A stretch of 39,289 bases of DNA from Myxococcota bacterium (GCA_029243605.1 JAQWRT010000056.1:1-39289), one strand, 5' to 3'. Positions 1-13,580 are shown, counted from the first letter of the stretch. The notes: generated by a model from the sequence alone, not told the origin. A program made the numbers and translations.

Positions 1-1
1 C

Positions 2-712
2 CGCCTGGAGCACAGTATTCGCCAGGATCTGAACGTACGGGCGGCCCGGGTGATGGGAGTTCTGCGTCCCCTGAAGGTCATTATCGTCAATTTTCCCGAG
101 GGCGAAGTCGATGAACTCGATGCGATCAACAACCCCGAGGACGAGAGCATGGGCTCTCGAAAGGTTCCCTTCTCAAGGGAAATCTACATCGAGCGGGACG
201 ACTTCATGGAGGATCCGCCCAAGAAATTCTTCCGGTTGGGTCCGGGCCGTGAAGTGCGGCTCCGCTACGCGTATTTCATCACCTGCACCGATGTGATCAA
301 GGACGACGACGGGGAAATCGTCGAACTGCATTGCACCTACGACCCCGAGACTCGCGGAGGCGACGCCCCGGACGGACGCAAGGTCAAAGGCACTCTTCAT
401 TGGGTGTCGGCCTCCCACGCCGTGCCCGCCGAGGTGAGGCTCTACAATGCGCTGTTCACCACCGAACAGCCCGGAGCTCTCGAGGAGGGGGAGGATTTCA
501 TCGACCACTTGAACCCCGATTCACTTGAGGTGGTGGAGAACGCGCAGTTGGAACCGAGCATGGCCGGAGCCTCTCCGGGGCACGCCTACCAGTTCGAGCG
601 AACTGGCTATTTCTGTGTCGACCCGGATTCGGCTTCTGATCGCTTGGTGATCAACCGAACGGTGACCCTTCGCGATACCTGGGCGAAGCTTGCCAAGAAG
701 GAGAAGAAATAA
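2..712 (+). CDS. glnS: Glutaminyl-tRNA synthetase, C-terminal part (5' end outside window)
   Basis: This is the 3' part of a gene whose reading frame is open from base 2. GlnRS charges tRNA-Gln with glutamine in the cytoplasm. The visible part starts with an [14 protein letters not shown] stretch, followed by a [15 protein letters not shown] segment that matches the start of the GlnRS anticodon-binding beta-barrel region. Next come the [17 protein letters not shown] and [12 protein letters not shown] motifs, which are typical of the two C-terminal beta-barrels. The catalytic Rossmann domain (HIGH and KMSKS-type motifs) must lie upstream of the window. A GTG at 50 could look like a start, but homology clearly continues before it. 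The stop TAA (710-712) shares its last A with the ATG of the next gene, so the two are translationally coupled. GluRS is less likely because the C-terminal barrels are of the GlnRS type. Confidence 0.93.
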   Translation, partial: RLEHSIRQDLNVRAARVMGVLRPLKVIIVNFPEGEVDELDAINNPEDESMGSRKVPFSREIYIERDDFMEDPPKKFFRLGPGREVRLRYAYFITCTDVIKDDDGEIVELHCTYDPETRGGDAPDGRKVKGTLHWVSASHAVPAEVRLYNALFTTEQPGALEEGEDFIDHLNPDSLEVVENAQLEPSMAGASPGHAYQFERTGYFCVDPDSASDRLVINRTVTLRDTWAKLAKKEKK

Positions 713-1668
713 TGGCGCGTTACGGAATGACGATTCCCTTGGCAGGGATCCCTCTTCACGAGCACGAAGACTGGTTCAAGGAGATGATCGATCTCGGCTA
801 TACGGATTTCTGGTCGTCCGAGGCGAACGGGCACGATGGCTTTACGCCTCTCGCCATGGCCGCGGCCTGGGCGCCTACCGCTCGCTTGGGGGTGGCCATC
901 ATTCCCGCCTACACCCGAGGGCCCGCGCTGATGGCCCAATCGGTGGCCTCCCTGGCCGACGCTGCGCCCGGGCGCTTCGTTATGGGAATCGGCACATCTT
1001 CCGATGTGATCGTGGGCCGTTGGAATGGGATGCCTTTCGAGCAGCCCTATCAGCAGGTTCGGGACATGGTGCGGTTCCTGCGCAAGGCCCTAGCCGGCGA
1101 AAAGGTCGATGAGGCTTTCGAACGCTTTACGGTCAAGGGGTTCCGCTCGGGTGTGAACCTTCCCGAGCCGCCGCCGATCCTGGTGGCCGCCCTGCGCGAA
1201 GGCATGCTCAAGCTCGCCGGTCGTGAAGGTGACGGTGCGATCCTCAACTGGCTTTCGGCGGAGGACGTCAAGCAGGTGACTCCCTTTGTTCATGCGGGAG
1301 GGGAGGGCAAGGAGATAGCGGCGCGAATTTTTGTGCTGCCCGTGGAGGATAGGGGGATGGCTCTGGCCATCGGCCGACGCGCAGTGGCTGCCTATCTAAA
1401 TGTGCCGGTCTACGCCGCTTTTCACGAATGGTTGGGGCGTGGCGACCAACTCGCGGATATGTGGAAGCTCTGGAAGGAGGGGGATCGGAAGGCGGCCCTC
1501 GACGCGATTCCCGAGGAGGTCGTGGATGCCCTGATTGTGAATGGTTCCCCGGATGCCTGCCGGGAGCATGTCCAGCGTTACGTCGAGAACGGTGTTCATA
1601 CCCCGGCTCTGGCGATCCTCCATACCGGCGACCTCAAGCAGTCCATTCGAGACTTGGCTCCCCGGTAG
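712..1668 (+). CDS. LLM class (luciferase-like) F420-dependent-type oxidoreductase, Rv3093c-like
   Basis: The product is 318 residues, a single bacterial-luciferase-like TIM barrel of the usual length. The N-terminal strand (YGMTIPLAGIPLHEHEDWF), the DFWSSEANGHDGFTPLAMAAAWAP region, the RLGVAIIPAYTRGP segment and the RFVMGIGTSSDVIVGRWNG motif are hallmarks of the luciferase-like monooxygenase family. The pattern resembles the TIGR03841 (Rv3093c) subgroup, which is predicted to use coenzyme F420. The substrate cannot be read from sequence. The ATG overlaps the glnS stop by one base and the next gene follows within 15 nt, so it sits in a three-gene transcript. FMN use instead of F420 cannot be excluded. 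The family call is secure; the cofactor is inferred. Confidence 0.85.
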   Translation: MARYGMTIPLAGIPLHEHEDWFKEMIDLGYTDFWSSEANGHDGFTPLAMAAAWAPTARLGVAIIPAYTRGPALMAQSVASLADAAPGRFVMGIGTSSDVIVGRWNGMPFEQPYQQVRDMVRFLRKALAGEKVDEAFERFTVKGFRSGVNLPEPPPILVAALREGMLKLAGREGDGAILNWLSAEDVKQVTPFVHAGGEGKEIAARIFVLPVEDRGMALAIGRRAVAAYLNVPVYAAFHEWLGRGDQLADMWKLWKEGDRKAALDAIPEEVVDALIVNGSPDACREHVQRYVENGVHTPALAILHTGDLKQSIRDLAPR

Positions 1669-1682
1669 CGACCGTGAGCCGA

Positions 1683-5683
<4,001 letters not shown>

Positions 5684-5688
5684 CTATT

Positions 5689-5710
5689 CCTGTGTCGAGT
5701 TCGGCACAGG
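5689..5710. promoter_or_regulatory. Operator-like inverted repeat upstream of lacZ
   Basis: The 22-bp element has half-sites CCTGTGTCGAG and CCTGTGCCGAA (read inward on opposite strands), matching at 9 of 11 positions. Its centre is about 49 bp upstream of the TTG start of the beta-galactosidase. Symmetry and position fit a binding site for a dimeric repressor such as a LacI/GalR member. No such gene is present in the window, so the cognate regulator is unknown. Confidence 0.45.
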
Positions 5711-6055
5711 GAAGGTCGGCACTTGATCGCGTCGCCGACAGGATACCGTCAACTTCTATGGCAAGCGGTGTATCGCATAGACGTTGTGCGCGTGATTCGT
5801 TCAATGGTTGTCAACTAAACGATTTAATTCGAAGAACGAACATCATCGGCAGAAACGTATCATTTCCCGCCCATTTTTTAGCGAGCATGCTCCCAAACGA
5901 CTCTCTAAGGCCCTTCAGGTGCAGTTGGCGCTTCTTGAAGTGGGGCGTCCCTCTTATGTCGGCAGCGATGCAGATTTTTTGGATCGAGCCGGGAAGAGGT
6001 GAAGAGTTCATGTCTTGTGTTCGAGGATTCGTTGGACATCATTTTTTGTACGCAA
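5711..6055. other. AT-richer intergenic region with no supported gene
   Basis: This stretch between the divergent lacZ and cold-shock genes is visibly richer in A and T than its neighbours, with several T runs (for example 5875-5879 and 6041-6046). Short open frames exist on the plus strand (5674-6075 and 5808-6002), but they lack a Shine-Dalgarno and recognisable homology. I see no tRNA-like or known riboswitch pattern. It may hold promoters or a regulatory RNA, but nothing in it can be named. Confidence 0.4.
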
Positions 6056-6084
6056 TTGTTTGCAGTACGCACTAGGATTATGAG
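6056..6084 (+). promoter_or_regulatory. Possible sigma-70-type promoter of the cold-shock gene
   Basis: A TTGTTT hexamer (6056-6061) is separated by exactly 17 nt from TATGAG (6079-6084). Each matches the -35 or -10 consensus at 4 of 6 positions. Transcription would begin near 6091 and leave a leader of about 50 nt before the TTG start. This is a weak pattern-only prediction; a start further upstream, giving a long cold-shock leader, is also possible. Confidence 0.25.
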
Positions 6085-6138
6085 GTGACTTCTAGGGGAA
6101 GGCTCCGGAGGTCAGAAATTACCAGGGAGAACAGAAGT

Positions 6139-6342
6139 TTGGCCAACGGTACAGTGAAGTGGTTCAGTGAACAAAAGGGATACGGATTCATCACACCCGA
6201 AGATGGAGGCAAGGACCTTTTCGTCCATTACTCCAACATCGTCGGTGAGGGTTTCCGCAATTTGCAAGACGGTCAGGCAGTAGAGTACGACGCTGCCCAG
6301 GGCCAGAAGGGGCCAGAGGCCCAGAACGTTCGCGCAGTCTGA
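6139..6342 (+). CDS. Cold-shock domain protein, CspA family
   Basis: The product is 67 residues, the usual length for CspA-type single-stranded nucleic-acid chaperones. It starts (M)[22 protein letters not shown]1 (KGYGFI) and RNP2 (DLFVHY) are both intact, followed by the [15 protein letters not shown] strand and a typical GPEAQNV ending. The family binds RNA and melts secondary structure; many members are cold-induced, but induction here is not shown. The start is a TTG at 6139: it has an AGGGAG Shine-Dalgarno at 6124-6129 (9-nt spacing) and gives exactly the family N-terminus. Reading from 6085 would add 18 residues unlike any cold-shock protein. The gene stands alone between divergent lacZ and convergent M50 genes. 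Confidence 0.93.
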   Translation: MANGTVKWFSEQKGYGFITPEDGGKDLFVHYSNIVGEGFRNLQDGQAVEYDAAQGQKGPEAQNVRAV

Positions 6343-6451
6343 TCCCATCAGACTCGGGTGCGCTGGGACCGTGAAGGTCTAGCCCCGTTCGTTCGAGCGG
6401 AATGACTTGCTCCGCGTTCCGACCCAATAGTCAGCGTAAGTACCAGATCGG

Positions 6452-7318
6452 TTACTCGGACCGTCGGGAACGACGGTCCGAGTGCGGCCGTTCCCACTCG
6501 CCCGTCACACCCTCACGCATCTCGATATCGACGATTTGAGGGTTGCCTCGCTGCGCCCGCGATACCGGTCCCGAGGGTTCCTCGGGCGATTGAGATCGTC
6601 GGTGGGCCAGTATGGCGGCTTGCCTGAGTTCGCCGCGAGAAGCGGTCCAGACGAAGAAGCCGATGAAGGCGATCATCCAGTCGCCGCGTCCGAGTCCGAA
6701 GATCATCATCAGGGCAGCAATGCCTCGGGCGATGGTCGCGGAGATCCGTGTCGCCTTTAACGCGGGCATCTTCAGGGAAAGGGCGGCTCGTAGGATCCTT
6801 CCTCCGTCCATGGGGAGGGCCGGTAGCAGATTGAATGTTCCCAGAATTAGATTGAGTCTGATCAGCCATTCGAGCACCGAGAAGTCCCTGCTGCTGCCAA
6901 GCAAGAGTTGCTGCCCGGAGTCGCTACCCCAGACCAGGGCGATGAGTAGAGCCGCGAGCGCGAAGTTCACGGCGGGGCCGGCCAGGGCGATCACCAACTC
7001 CTGTTTCGGGTTATTCGGGCTGCGTTGGAGTTCCGCGATCCCACCGATGGGGAGCAGAGTGATCCCTCGGGTTTGGATCCCAAAGAATTTTGCGGTGAGC
7101 GCGTGGCCATACTCGTGAAGGACCACGCAGCCAAAGGCCAGGATCAGGGGAATAAGGACACTCCCCACTGAGGCGAGAGATCCTGTTTGTGCCAGGACTG
7201 AAAGCGCTACGACTCCGATCAGTGCGGCGAAGGTCCAGTGAACGAATACTTCGATCCCGAAGAATTCCGCCAGGCGATAGGATCTGCCCCAGCCCAAACC
7301 AGAGGCGCTGGGGCTCAT
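6452..7318 (-). CDS. Site-2-protease-family intramembrane zinc metalloprotease (M50)
   Basis: The product is 288 residues, multi-spanning. The zinc motif HEYGH (residues 68-72) lies in a transmembrane segment, and the third ligand Asp171 lies in the typical NLLPALPMDGG motif. Additional hydrophobic helices fall at about 24-45, 51-68, 106-130 and 190-215. The family cuts membrane-embedded substrates such as anti-sigma factors or pro-proteins. No CBS domain follows, so it is the short SpoIVFB/Rip-like form; the tail after about 240 is polar and apparently disordered. ATG 7318 is chosen because it has GAGAGGG about 7 nt upstream and starts where homology starts; an extension to 7489 would run back into the preceding gene. 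It lies 47 nt behind an LLM oxidoreductase on the same strand. Its substrate is not evident. Confidence 0.85.
   Translation of the reverse strand: MSPSASGLGWGRSYRLAEFFGIEVFVHWTFAALIGVVALSVLAQTGSLASVGSVLIPLILAFGCVVLHEYGHALTAKFFGIQTRGITLLPIGGIAELQRSPNNPKQELVIALAGPAVNFALAALLIALVWGSDSGQQLLLGSSRDFSVLEWLIRLNLILGTFNLLPALPMDGGRILRAALSLKMPALKATRISATIARGIAALMMIFGLGRGDWMIAFIGFFVWTASRGELRQAAILAHRRSQSPEEPSGPVSRAQRGNPQIVDIEMREGVTGEWERPHSDRRSRRSE
6454..6483. terminator. Perfect 12-bp hairpin between convergent genes
   Basis: The arms ACTCGGACCGTC and GACGGTCCGAGT are perfectly complementary around a 6-nt loop (GGGAAC). The structure lies between the cold-shock gene (+) and the 3' end of the M50 protease gene (-), whose TAA stop is at 6452-6454. 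It would form in either transcript. There is no T tract on either side, so it is not a textbook intrinsic terminator. It may be a bidirectional terminator or a 3'-end stabiliser. Confidence 0.5.
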
Positions 7319-7365
7319 CTTTCGCCCTCTCTTGCTAGCCGGTTTTCGTTCGCGGTCATCGTTTT

Positions 7366-8382
7366 CTAGCCGTTGATCTCTGCCATGGTGCGCATGATTT
7401 CGACATCCTGGCTGGCGACGAGCAGGGTTGTCACGGGGGTTTCGCGCCAGGCGCCCAGGCGGTCCTTGATTCGGTCGACGGATCCGCACAGGGAAACCTC
7501 ATCGGCGAATTGGTCGGGAACAGCCGCGGTGGCCTCGGCGCGCTTCCCTTTCATGAAGAGGTCCTGGATTTTGTGGGCTTCGGCTTCGAATCCCATGCGC
7601 GCCATGAGTTCCATGTGGAAATTTCGCTTCTTGGCCCCCATGCCACCGATATAGAAACCGAGCATCGCCTTGACGGGCATCAGCGCACGCTCGAGGTCGT
7701 CGTCGATATTGCAGATAACGAACTGGCTGATCTGGAAGTCGTCCCCGCGATCCTTCAGGGAGTCGGCATAAACCTCCTGACGGAACGGCGAGTAGTAGAG
7801 GGGAAGCCAGCCGTCGGCAATTTCGGCGGCGAGCGCCACGTTCTTGGGACCCTCTGCACCCATGAAAATAGGTACGTCGGCACGCAGCGGGTGGGTGATC
7901 GCCCGCAAGGGCTTGCCGAGTTCCCAGGCTCCTTCGCCCATATAGGGGAGCGGGTAGTGGGGCCCGTCACTGGTGACGGGTGCCTCTCGCCGCAATACCT
8001 GGCGAATGATGTCGATATATTCGCGGGTGCGTGCCAGGGGCTTAGAGAAGGGTTGTCCGTACCAGCCCTCAACGACCTGGGGGCCGGAAACGCCGAGGCC
8101 GAGAATCATTCGGCCCTTGGAGAGATGGTCGAGGGTCAGGGTCGCCATGGCGGTTGCCGTGGGGGTGCGGGCCGAGAGCTGCACGACGGCGGTCCCGAGC
8201 TTGATCTTCGAGGTATGCGCCGCGACGTAGGCGAGGGGGGTGAACGCGTCGGAGCCCCAGGCCTCGGCGGTCCAGAGCGAGTCATAGCCGAGGCCCTCTG
8301 CTTCCTGGGCGAGCTCGATCAAGTTGGTGGGAGGCTGGGCTCCCCAGTAGCCGAGTTGGAGTCCGAGTTTTAGGGACGACAT
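7366..8382 (-). CDS. LLM class F420-dependent-type oxidoreductase, Rv3520c-like
   Basis: The product is 338 residues with the luciferase-like TIM-barrel fold. Recognisable segments are LGLQLGYWGAQPP at the N-terminus, YDSLWTAEAWGSDAFTPLAYVAAHT, KIKLGTAVVQLSARTP, the GRMILGLGVSGPQVVEGWYG motif and PIFMGAEGPKNVALAAEIADGW. This pattern fits the TIGR03559 (Rv3520c) group of predicted F420 enzymes, common in organisms that degrade lipids or sterols. The substrate is unknown. The ATG has a very strong AGGAGG Shine-Dalgarno six nt upstream. It is clearly a different subfamily from the LLM enzyme at 712-1668, so the two are not a recent duplication. About 150 nt separate it from the upstream RND permease gene, so a separate promoter is possible. 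Confidence 0.87.
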   Translation of the reverse strand: MSSLKLGLQLGYWGAQPPTNLIELAQEAEGLGYDSLWTAEAWGSDAFTPLAYVAAHTSKIKLGTAVVQLSARTPTATAMATLTLDHLSKGRMILGLGVSGPQVVEGWYGQPFSKPLARTREYIDIIRQVLRREAPVTSDGPHYPLPYMGEGAWELGKPLRAITHPLRADVPIFMGAEGPKNVALAAEIADGWLPLYYSPFRQEVYADSLKDRGDDFQISQFVICNIDDDLERALMPVKAMLGFYIGGMGAKKRNFHMELMARMGFEAEAHKIQDLFMKGKRAEATAAVPDQFADEVSLCGSVDRIKDRLGAWRETPVTTLLVASQDVEIMRTMAEING

Positions 8383-8533
8383 GAATTTCCTCCTGTTTTG
8401 GGTCCGGGCTGAACGGGTCGGGTCCGGAACTCTTGGCTTCTACCTGGCGTTCGATGGATAGTTATTCTCGCACAGGCGCTGGCTCCCGCACGCGCCTTCG
8501 TTAACGCAGGGGGGGTCTCGCGGCTGCCGCTTA

Positions 8534-11500
8534 TTATGTTCGAGGGGCGATGAGGTCGGGCTCGGTCCCATTTATCTGCAGCCATATCCGAAGCGCCCGG
8601 GTGCGTAGACTTTCGACACTCAGGTAGAGGGCGGGGACTGCGAAGAGGGTCAGGATACTCGCGACGCAGAGCCCTGCAACGATGGCCGCGGCGAAGGGGC
8701 CAAAAACGGTGGATACACCTGAGAGGCCCATGGCCATAGGGAGCAGCCCCGCGACGGTGGTCACCGTGGTGAGGAGAACGGCCCTGAAGCGTCGCCGCCC
8801 CGCGATCAGTACGGCCTCGAGGGGTGGTGTTCCTTTTTCCCGTCTCTTGTTGACGAAATCGATCAGCACCAGCGAATCGTTGACGACGATTCCCGCTAGC
8901 CCGATTAAGGCGTAGAGCACGTACATGGAGAGCGAGTAATTCCAGATGTACATGCCAAAGATGACACCGACATAGGCAAAGGCAATCACGCACATAACGA
9001 TCAGCGGCTGAAGGTAGGAACGGAATTGGGCCGCGAGAATCGTGTAGATGGCGATCAACGCGACGATGAAGGCTTTTCCCATATCCTCGAAGGTACGATT
9101 CGTTTCCTGGAATTCGCCGCCGAAGACGAGGCTCATGCCGGGGTTTTGTTGAGGAATTTCGGAGAATCGAGCGCGTAGGGACTGGTTGGCCGAAATTGAT
9201 GTGGCCTGACGGTTGTCTACGTCGGCGTAGACAACGACGGCACGCTCGGCATCGTAGTGGTAGAGACGTTGGTAGCCGCGTCTCATGTCGATCGTTCCTA
9301 CGTCACCGATTTTGACGTTGTATTGGCCAGGGGTTCGCAGTTCTACGTCGATCAAGTCTCCGGCAGTGGAGCGTTGCTCCTCCCGCAGAAGCACGCGGAT
9401 GTCGACGTCTTCGTCGGAGAGGGGGTCCTTGTACGTGGAGGGAACAAGCCCGTCGTTGGCTCCCCTGAGCGCAATTCCGATGCGGTCAAAGCTGACTCCG
9501 TGGAGGGAAGCCCGGTAGTCGTCGAGGCCCACGCGAAACTCTCGGCGCCCGAGAGGCATATTGTCCTCGATATTGAACACGCCGGGCATGCCAGCGAGTT
9601 CGATCTTCATATCCGAGGCGATCTGCTTGGCGCGGTCGTAGTCTTCGGCGACCACTCGAACCGCGACGGGCTTGCCGATGGGCGGCCCGTTGCGCGGAGG
9701 CACAACGATCAGTTTCTGGATTCCATAGGGGTTCTCTGCGCGGTGGGCCTCCAGGGTCTCCCGGACAAGCCGGACCATGCGGCCCGGGTCCTTGATGTTC
9801 TCGTCCGAATCTTCGAAGGAGATGTAAAAGACTCCGTAATTGCTTCCGAAGATCGGCCGCTCCTCTGCTGACATGCCCTGGCCAACGTAGGTGGAGAGTG
9901 AGAGGAACTCGTGGGAAAGGGGCTCGAGGGCAGACTCAATTTCGAGAATCACCCGATTCGACTCTTCGATGCTGAAGTCGACCGGAGTCTCGATGGAGAC
10001 GAAGAGTTGGTTGAAATCGCTGGGAAAGAGGTCCACGGGGACTCGCGTGGAGAGGCCTTGGGCGAAGATGAAAACGCCCACACAGGCGAGGAGGAAAGCA
10101 CCTCGGTGGACGAGCACCCTTTTCAGCCCCCTGACATAGGCATTGCGAAGAGAATCGATAAATTGATCGGCTCTCGCCCTAAGAGTGTGGCTCCAGAAGC
10201 GAATGCCCCGGGAGGACTGGGCTTTGTCCAGGGTATCGCTGGCCTTGGAGGTGCTGCCCCAATCGATGTAGTGGGCGGGCAGAACGAGAAGGCATTCGAT
10301 CAGGGATGCCGCCAGGCATGCGATCACTGTTTTGGGAAGGATCGACATGAACTGACCGCTTGTTCCCGTGATGAGGAGCATGGGAACGAAGGCCGCGATG
10401 GTGGTACAGACCGCAGAGATTACGGGCCACATCACCTCTTCGGCTCCGTTGATGGTCGCTTCGATTACGGATTCGCCGGCTTCTATGTGTTGGTAGATAT
10501 TTTCGATGACAATGATGGCATCAGAAACCAACATCCCCGAGACCATGACGAAGCCGATCAGGCTGAGCAGGTTGATCGTGATCCCCAGAACGGGAAAAAG
10601 AAGCAAGGCCACAAGGAAGGAGAAGGGGATGCCCACAATGGCGAGAAGTGAGTTTCTGAATCCGACAGTGAGCCAGAGTATGAAGATGACGAAGACGACG
10701 CCCAGGCTCAGGTTGTCTCGCAGGATACCGATGCGCTTCTTGACGAAATTAGACTCGTCCCAGATGACCCGAGCCTCAATCCCGTTGGGAAGTCCTGGCT
10801 TCTCCTGCTCTACTAGTTCTCGAATGCCCGCAACGACTTTACTGACATCCGATCCGGAATTTTTCGAAATCCCGATGAGCATGGAGGGTTGGCCGTCGAG
10901 GTAGCCGAAGTTGCGGCGCTTCTCGAAGTCTGGGACAACCTCGGCGATTTCATCCAAAGTGGTGTGATTGCCGTCGGGGTTCTTTCGGATGATCGTGTCA
11001 GCAAGGTCTTCGGGCGAGATGAAGTTGCCCAAGCCTCGGACTGTGGTCTCCCGATCGGACGCACTCGAAAAAGTTCCACCCGGAAGGTTGATATTATTGC
11101 GAGAGATTGCGTTGCTAATTTCTTCGAGCGTGATGTCGAATTGCAGGGCCTTGTCCTTGTTGACATAGACCCGAAGTTCACGATCGCGGACTCCCATGAG
11201 GTTGCCCTTGCGCACGCCGTCCACACGTTCGGCCTTGCGTTCGATATTGCGAGCGATCTCCCGGAGGGTGAACTCGCCGACGCCTCCCTGATCTGTCAGG
11301 GCGATCATGCAGACATTCGAGACCTCGGAGACCGAGAGCTCCTTGAGAATTGTTTCGTCGACGTCGGCGGGTAGGTCGGCCACCCGGTCGATGGCCGCTC
11401 GCAGTTCATTGAGCGCGGCCTGCTGCTCGAATTTGCTTAGGGTTTCGTCCCACTCGATATTGATTTCGGAGAGTCCCTCGGATGAGAAGCTGTACCACTC

Positions 11501-11734
11501 CTTGATCCCGGCGATGTCCTGGACCTCGTCTTCGATCTTACGAGTGACCAGTCGCTCGACTTCGTCGGCAGAAGCCCCGGGCCAGGGTGTGATAAGGATG
11601 GCCGAGTTGAAAGAAATGTCCGGAAAGACGTCCACCGGAATACGGGTGCTGACAAGGAGACCGGCGAGCATCAGCACGACGAACGAGAGATTGACCAGGA
11701 CGACCTGTCGAGCGGAGAAGCGGACCAGGCTCAC
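8534..11734 (-). CDS. RND efflux transporter permease (AcrB/HAE-like)
   Basis: The product is 1066 residues, the expected size for an inner-membrane RND pump. It has TM1 at the N-terminus ([18 protein letters not shown]), two large periplasmic loops (about 35-330 and 560-870) and two groups of TM helices. The TM4 region reads [15 protein letters not shown]: the second of the two proton-relay aspartates is kept (Asp405) while the first position is Ser404. In TM10 the region reads [11 protein letters not shown] (Asn952-Asp953) instead of the AcrB lysine, a variant also found in other HAE-type permeases. It should export hydrophobic or toxic compounds with the adaptor encoded just upstream. The start is GTG, overlapping the adaptor stop (GTGA). 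No outer-membrane factor (TolC) gene is present in the window. Confidence 0.93.
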   Translation of the reverse strand: MSLVRFSARQVVLVNLSFVVLMLAGLLVSTRIPVDVFPDISFNSAILITPWPGASADEVERLVTRKIEDEVQDIAGIKEWYSFSSEGLSEINIEWDETLSKFEQQAALNELRAAIDRVADLPADVDETILKELSVSEVSNVCMIALTDQGGVGEFTLREIARNIERKAERVDGVRKGNLMGVRDRELRVYVNKDKALQFDITLEEISNAISRNNINLPGGTFSSASDRETTVRGLGNFISPEDLADTIIRKNPDGNHTTLDEIAEVVPDFEKRRNFGYLDGQPSMLIGISKNSGSDVSKVVAGIRELVEQEKPGLPNGIEARVIWDESNFVKKRIGILRDNLSLGVVFVIFILWLTVGFRNSLLAIVGIPFSFLVALLLFPVLGITINLLSLIGFVMVSGMLVSDAIIVIENIYQHIEAGESVIEATINGAEEVMWPVISAVCTTIAAFVPMLLITGTSGQFMSILPKTVIACLAASLIECLLVLPAHYIDWGSTSKASDTLDKAQSSRGIRFWSHTLRARADQFIDSLRNAYVRGLKRVLVHRGAFLLACVGVFIFAQGLSTRVPVDLFPSDFNQLFVSIETPVDFSIEESNRVILEIESALEPLSHEFLSLSTYVGQGMSAEERPIFGSNYGVFYISFEDSDENIKDPGRMVRLVRETLEAHRAENPYGIQKLIVVPPRNGPPIGKPVAVRVVAEDYDRAKQIASDMKIELAGMPGVFNIEDNMPLGRREFRVGLDDYRASLHGVSFDRIGIALRGANDGLVPSTYKDPLSDEDVDIRVLLREEQRSTAGDLIDVELRTPGQYNVKIGDVGTIDMRRGYQRLYHYDAERAVVVYADVDNRQATSISANQSLRARFSEIPQQNPGMSLVFGGEFQETNRTFEDMGKAFIVALIAIYTILAAQFRSYLQPLIVMCVIAFAYVGVIFGMYIWNYSLSMYVLYALIGLAGIVVNDSLVLIDFVNKRREKGTPPLEAVLIAGRRRFRAVLLTTVTTVAGLLPMAMGLSGVSTVFGPFAAAIVAGLCVASILTLFAVPALYLSVESLRTRALRIWLQINGTEPDLIAPRT

Positions 11735-12921
11735 TGGGCGTTCTTTCGAGTGACGTGAGTCCCGGGGCTCTCATCGTCGAGCGGGCGCACGGCCATCCCG
11801 TCTTCGAGTTGGCGGATTGACGAAAGGGCGATGAGTTCGCCTTCGGCGAGCCCGGCGGACACCTCGATTTCCGTCGGACGGAAGGCGATGGGGCGAGTCT
11901 CGATCCTGCGTTTTTGGGTTTGCCAGCCTCCCTCGCCATCGGACACGACGACGAAGGCGTAGCTCAGCCCGAACTCGGCGAGAACGGCGTCAAGCGGGAG
12001 GGCCATCAGGCTCCGCCGATCCCCGAGGTTGAGGGTCACCCTGGCGACCATGCCCGGCATCAGTCGTTTTTCGCTGTTATCGATCTCGACAAGGACCGGG
12101 AATTTCCGGCTCCGGGCGTCGGCGGATCCGCTCACCGCGACGACTCGGCCGCGGAAGAGCTCGCCGGGGCGGGCGTCGACTTGCAGTTCGGCTTCGACGC
12201 CGGGGACTAGAGCGACAATCTGGCGATCCGTCAAAGCGATTCGGATACGCAGGGCGTTGACATCGAGAAGCTCGGCGACACGCTCGCCGGGCCGCAGGTA
12301 TTCCCCGGCCTCCACCGAGAAATCCCTCAGAATCCCGCCGAAGGGAGCGGAGATCACCGTTTTATTCACCCAGTCCCGGGCTTCTGCCAGGGCCGCGTCG
12401 GATTCCAGTCGGGCTGCTCGGGCCTGGCGCGCCGAGTTCTCGGCCTCGTCCAGCGCCGCCCGGCTCGATACGTTGACTTCGGCAAGCCCCTGGTTGCGCT
12501 TCAACTGGGCGCGAGCGAGGAGCCCCAGGCTCTGGGCACGGGCCACTGCGGCCTCAGCCCTGTTCACCGCGACCTTGGCGAGAAGCGGGTCCATTCGGAC
12601 GAGCACCTGATCTGCGCTCACGCCGTCGAATTCGTCGGCACCGACTTGGGTCACGCGTCCAGCCGTCTCGGCGAAGATTTCGACCTCCCGGCGTGCTTCG
12701 AGTAGCCCGGTGATGCTGGTTCGGGGTTGGAAGGGCAGGGCTTCGAGGCGATAGGTTTCCAGCACGGGAACCTGGGCGGCTGCGGGCGGAAGTGCTTCGG
12801 GGTCCGGGGCCGTCGCGCGAAGGAGCAAGCCTGCTGCGACACCGGCAGCGGCCAACGCGAGGAGAGCAATTTTCAAACCCGAGCCCGAAGGCTCTGGTTT
12901 GTGTTCATGGGAGTCGATCAT
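11731..12921 (-). CDS. RND efflux periplasmic adaptor subunit (membrane fusion protein)
   Basis: The product is 396 residues. An uncleaved or signal-anchor helix at about 17-36 (IALLALAAAGVAAGLLL) places the rest in the periplasm. Domain order follows MexA/AcrA: barrel-sandwich/lipoyl part (about 62-95, GLLEARREVEIFAETAGRV), an alpha-helical hairpin rich in Ala, Arg and Glu (about 115-175), the second lipoyl half (VISAPFGGILRDFSVEAGEYL), a beta-barrel domain and a membrane-proximal domain. No lipobox Cys is seen, so it is held by the N-terminal helix. The ATG overlaps the tetR stop (ATGA at 12918-12921) and its own stop overlaps the permease GTG, so regulator, adaptor and pump are one translationally coupled unit. 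The substrate is unknown. Confidence 0.92.
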   Translation of the reverse strand: MIDSHEHKPEPSGSGLKIALLALAAAGVAAGLLLRATAPDPEALPPAAAQVPVLETYRLEALPFQPRTSITGLLEARREVEIFAETAGRVTQVGADEFDGVSADQVLVRMDPLLAKVAVNRAEAAVARAQSLGLLARAQLKRNQGLAEVNVSSRAALDEAENSARQARAARLESDAALAEARDWVNKTVISAPFGGILRDFSVEAGEYLRPGERVAELLDVNALRIRIALTDRQIVALVPGVEAELQVDARPGELFRGRVVAVSGSADARSRKFPVLVEIDNSEKRLMPGMVARVTLNLGDRRSLMALPLDAVLAEFGLSYAFVVVSDGEGGWQTQKRRIETRPIAFRPTEIEVSAGLAEGELIALSSIRQLEDGMAVRPLDDESPGTHVTRKNAQ

Positions 12922-13580
12922 CGTGCGGTGTTCTCCTGGTTGCTCTTGTTCAAGGCTTTCGGATCCTCTGGGACGTGCAGCTGTTCAGTCAGCCAGCCCA
13001 GGGATTTCCGGACGCCCTCCGCCGTATAAGCGGGGTTGGTTTCATTCTGTTCGAATCCGGCCCTGTAGAGGAGACCGTCGTAGACCGCCATCCAGTTGGT
13101 CGCGAACACGCCGATATCGAGATCCGGTCGGAAGGAGCCGTCGTCGATCCCGTTCTGGAGGATGGATTGGAGGTGCTTGCTGTGGCCCGCATATATTTTA
13201 CGCAGGGAGAGGAGCAGTTCTTCGCGGTCCGGGGGCGAAGAGAGGACGATGCTCCAAGCATGGTGGGTGAGGAGGATATGCTCAGCGATGGCCTCAAAGC
13301 CTCGGGCCAGAGATTCGGTGAGCGCTTCCAGGCGAGCTCGGGGGCCGAGCCGGGGGTCGTCGACTTGGGGGAGCAGGACGACAAAGTCCCGGTAGGTCGA
13401 GAGAACCGTGGCGACGAGCAAAGCTTCCTTGCCCGCAAAGAAGTTATAGAGGGTGCCCTTCGAAACCCCGGCTTCGTGGGCGATGTCATCCATGCGCGCG
13501 CCGTCGTAGCCGACCCGGCTGCAGACTTCCTGGGCGGCGGCGAGGATCCGCTTTCGCTTGTGCTGGCATTGGGGGGGCAC
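12918..13580 (-). CDS. TetR/AcrR family transcriptional regulator of the RND operon
   Basis: The product is 220 residues from GTG 13580. The N-terminal helix-turn-helix (KRILAAAQEVCSRVGYDGARMDDIAHEAGVS region, then KGTLYNFFAGKEAL) is typical of TetR regulators; the remaining two thirds is the ligand-binding helical domain. GTG 13580 has GGAG six nt upstream, while the alternative TTG at 13592 (four more residues) has none. It probably represses itself and the coupled adaptor and permease genes until a pump substrate binds, because a perfect TetR-type palindrome lies 30 nt upstream of this start at 13610-13623. The stop overlaps the adaptor ATG. The ligand cannot be predicted. Confidence 0.88.
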   Translation of the reverse strand: MPPQCQHKRKRILAAAQEVCSRVGYDGARMDDIAHEAGVSKGTLYNFFAGKEALLVATVLSTYRDFVVLLPQVDDPRLGPRARLEALTESLARGFEAIAEHILLTHHAWSIVLSSPPDREELLLSLRKIYAGHSKHLQSILQNGIDDGSFRPDLDIGVFATNWMAVYDGLLYRAGFEQNETNPAYTAEGVRKSLGWLTEQLHVPEDPKALNKSNQENTAR

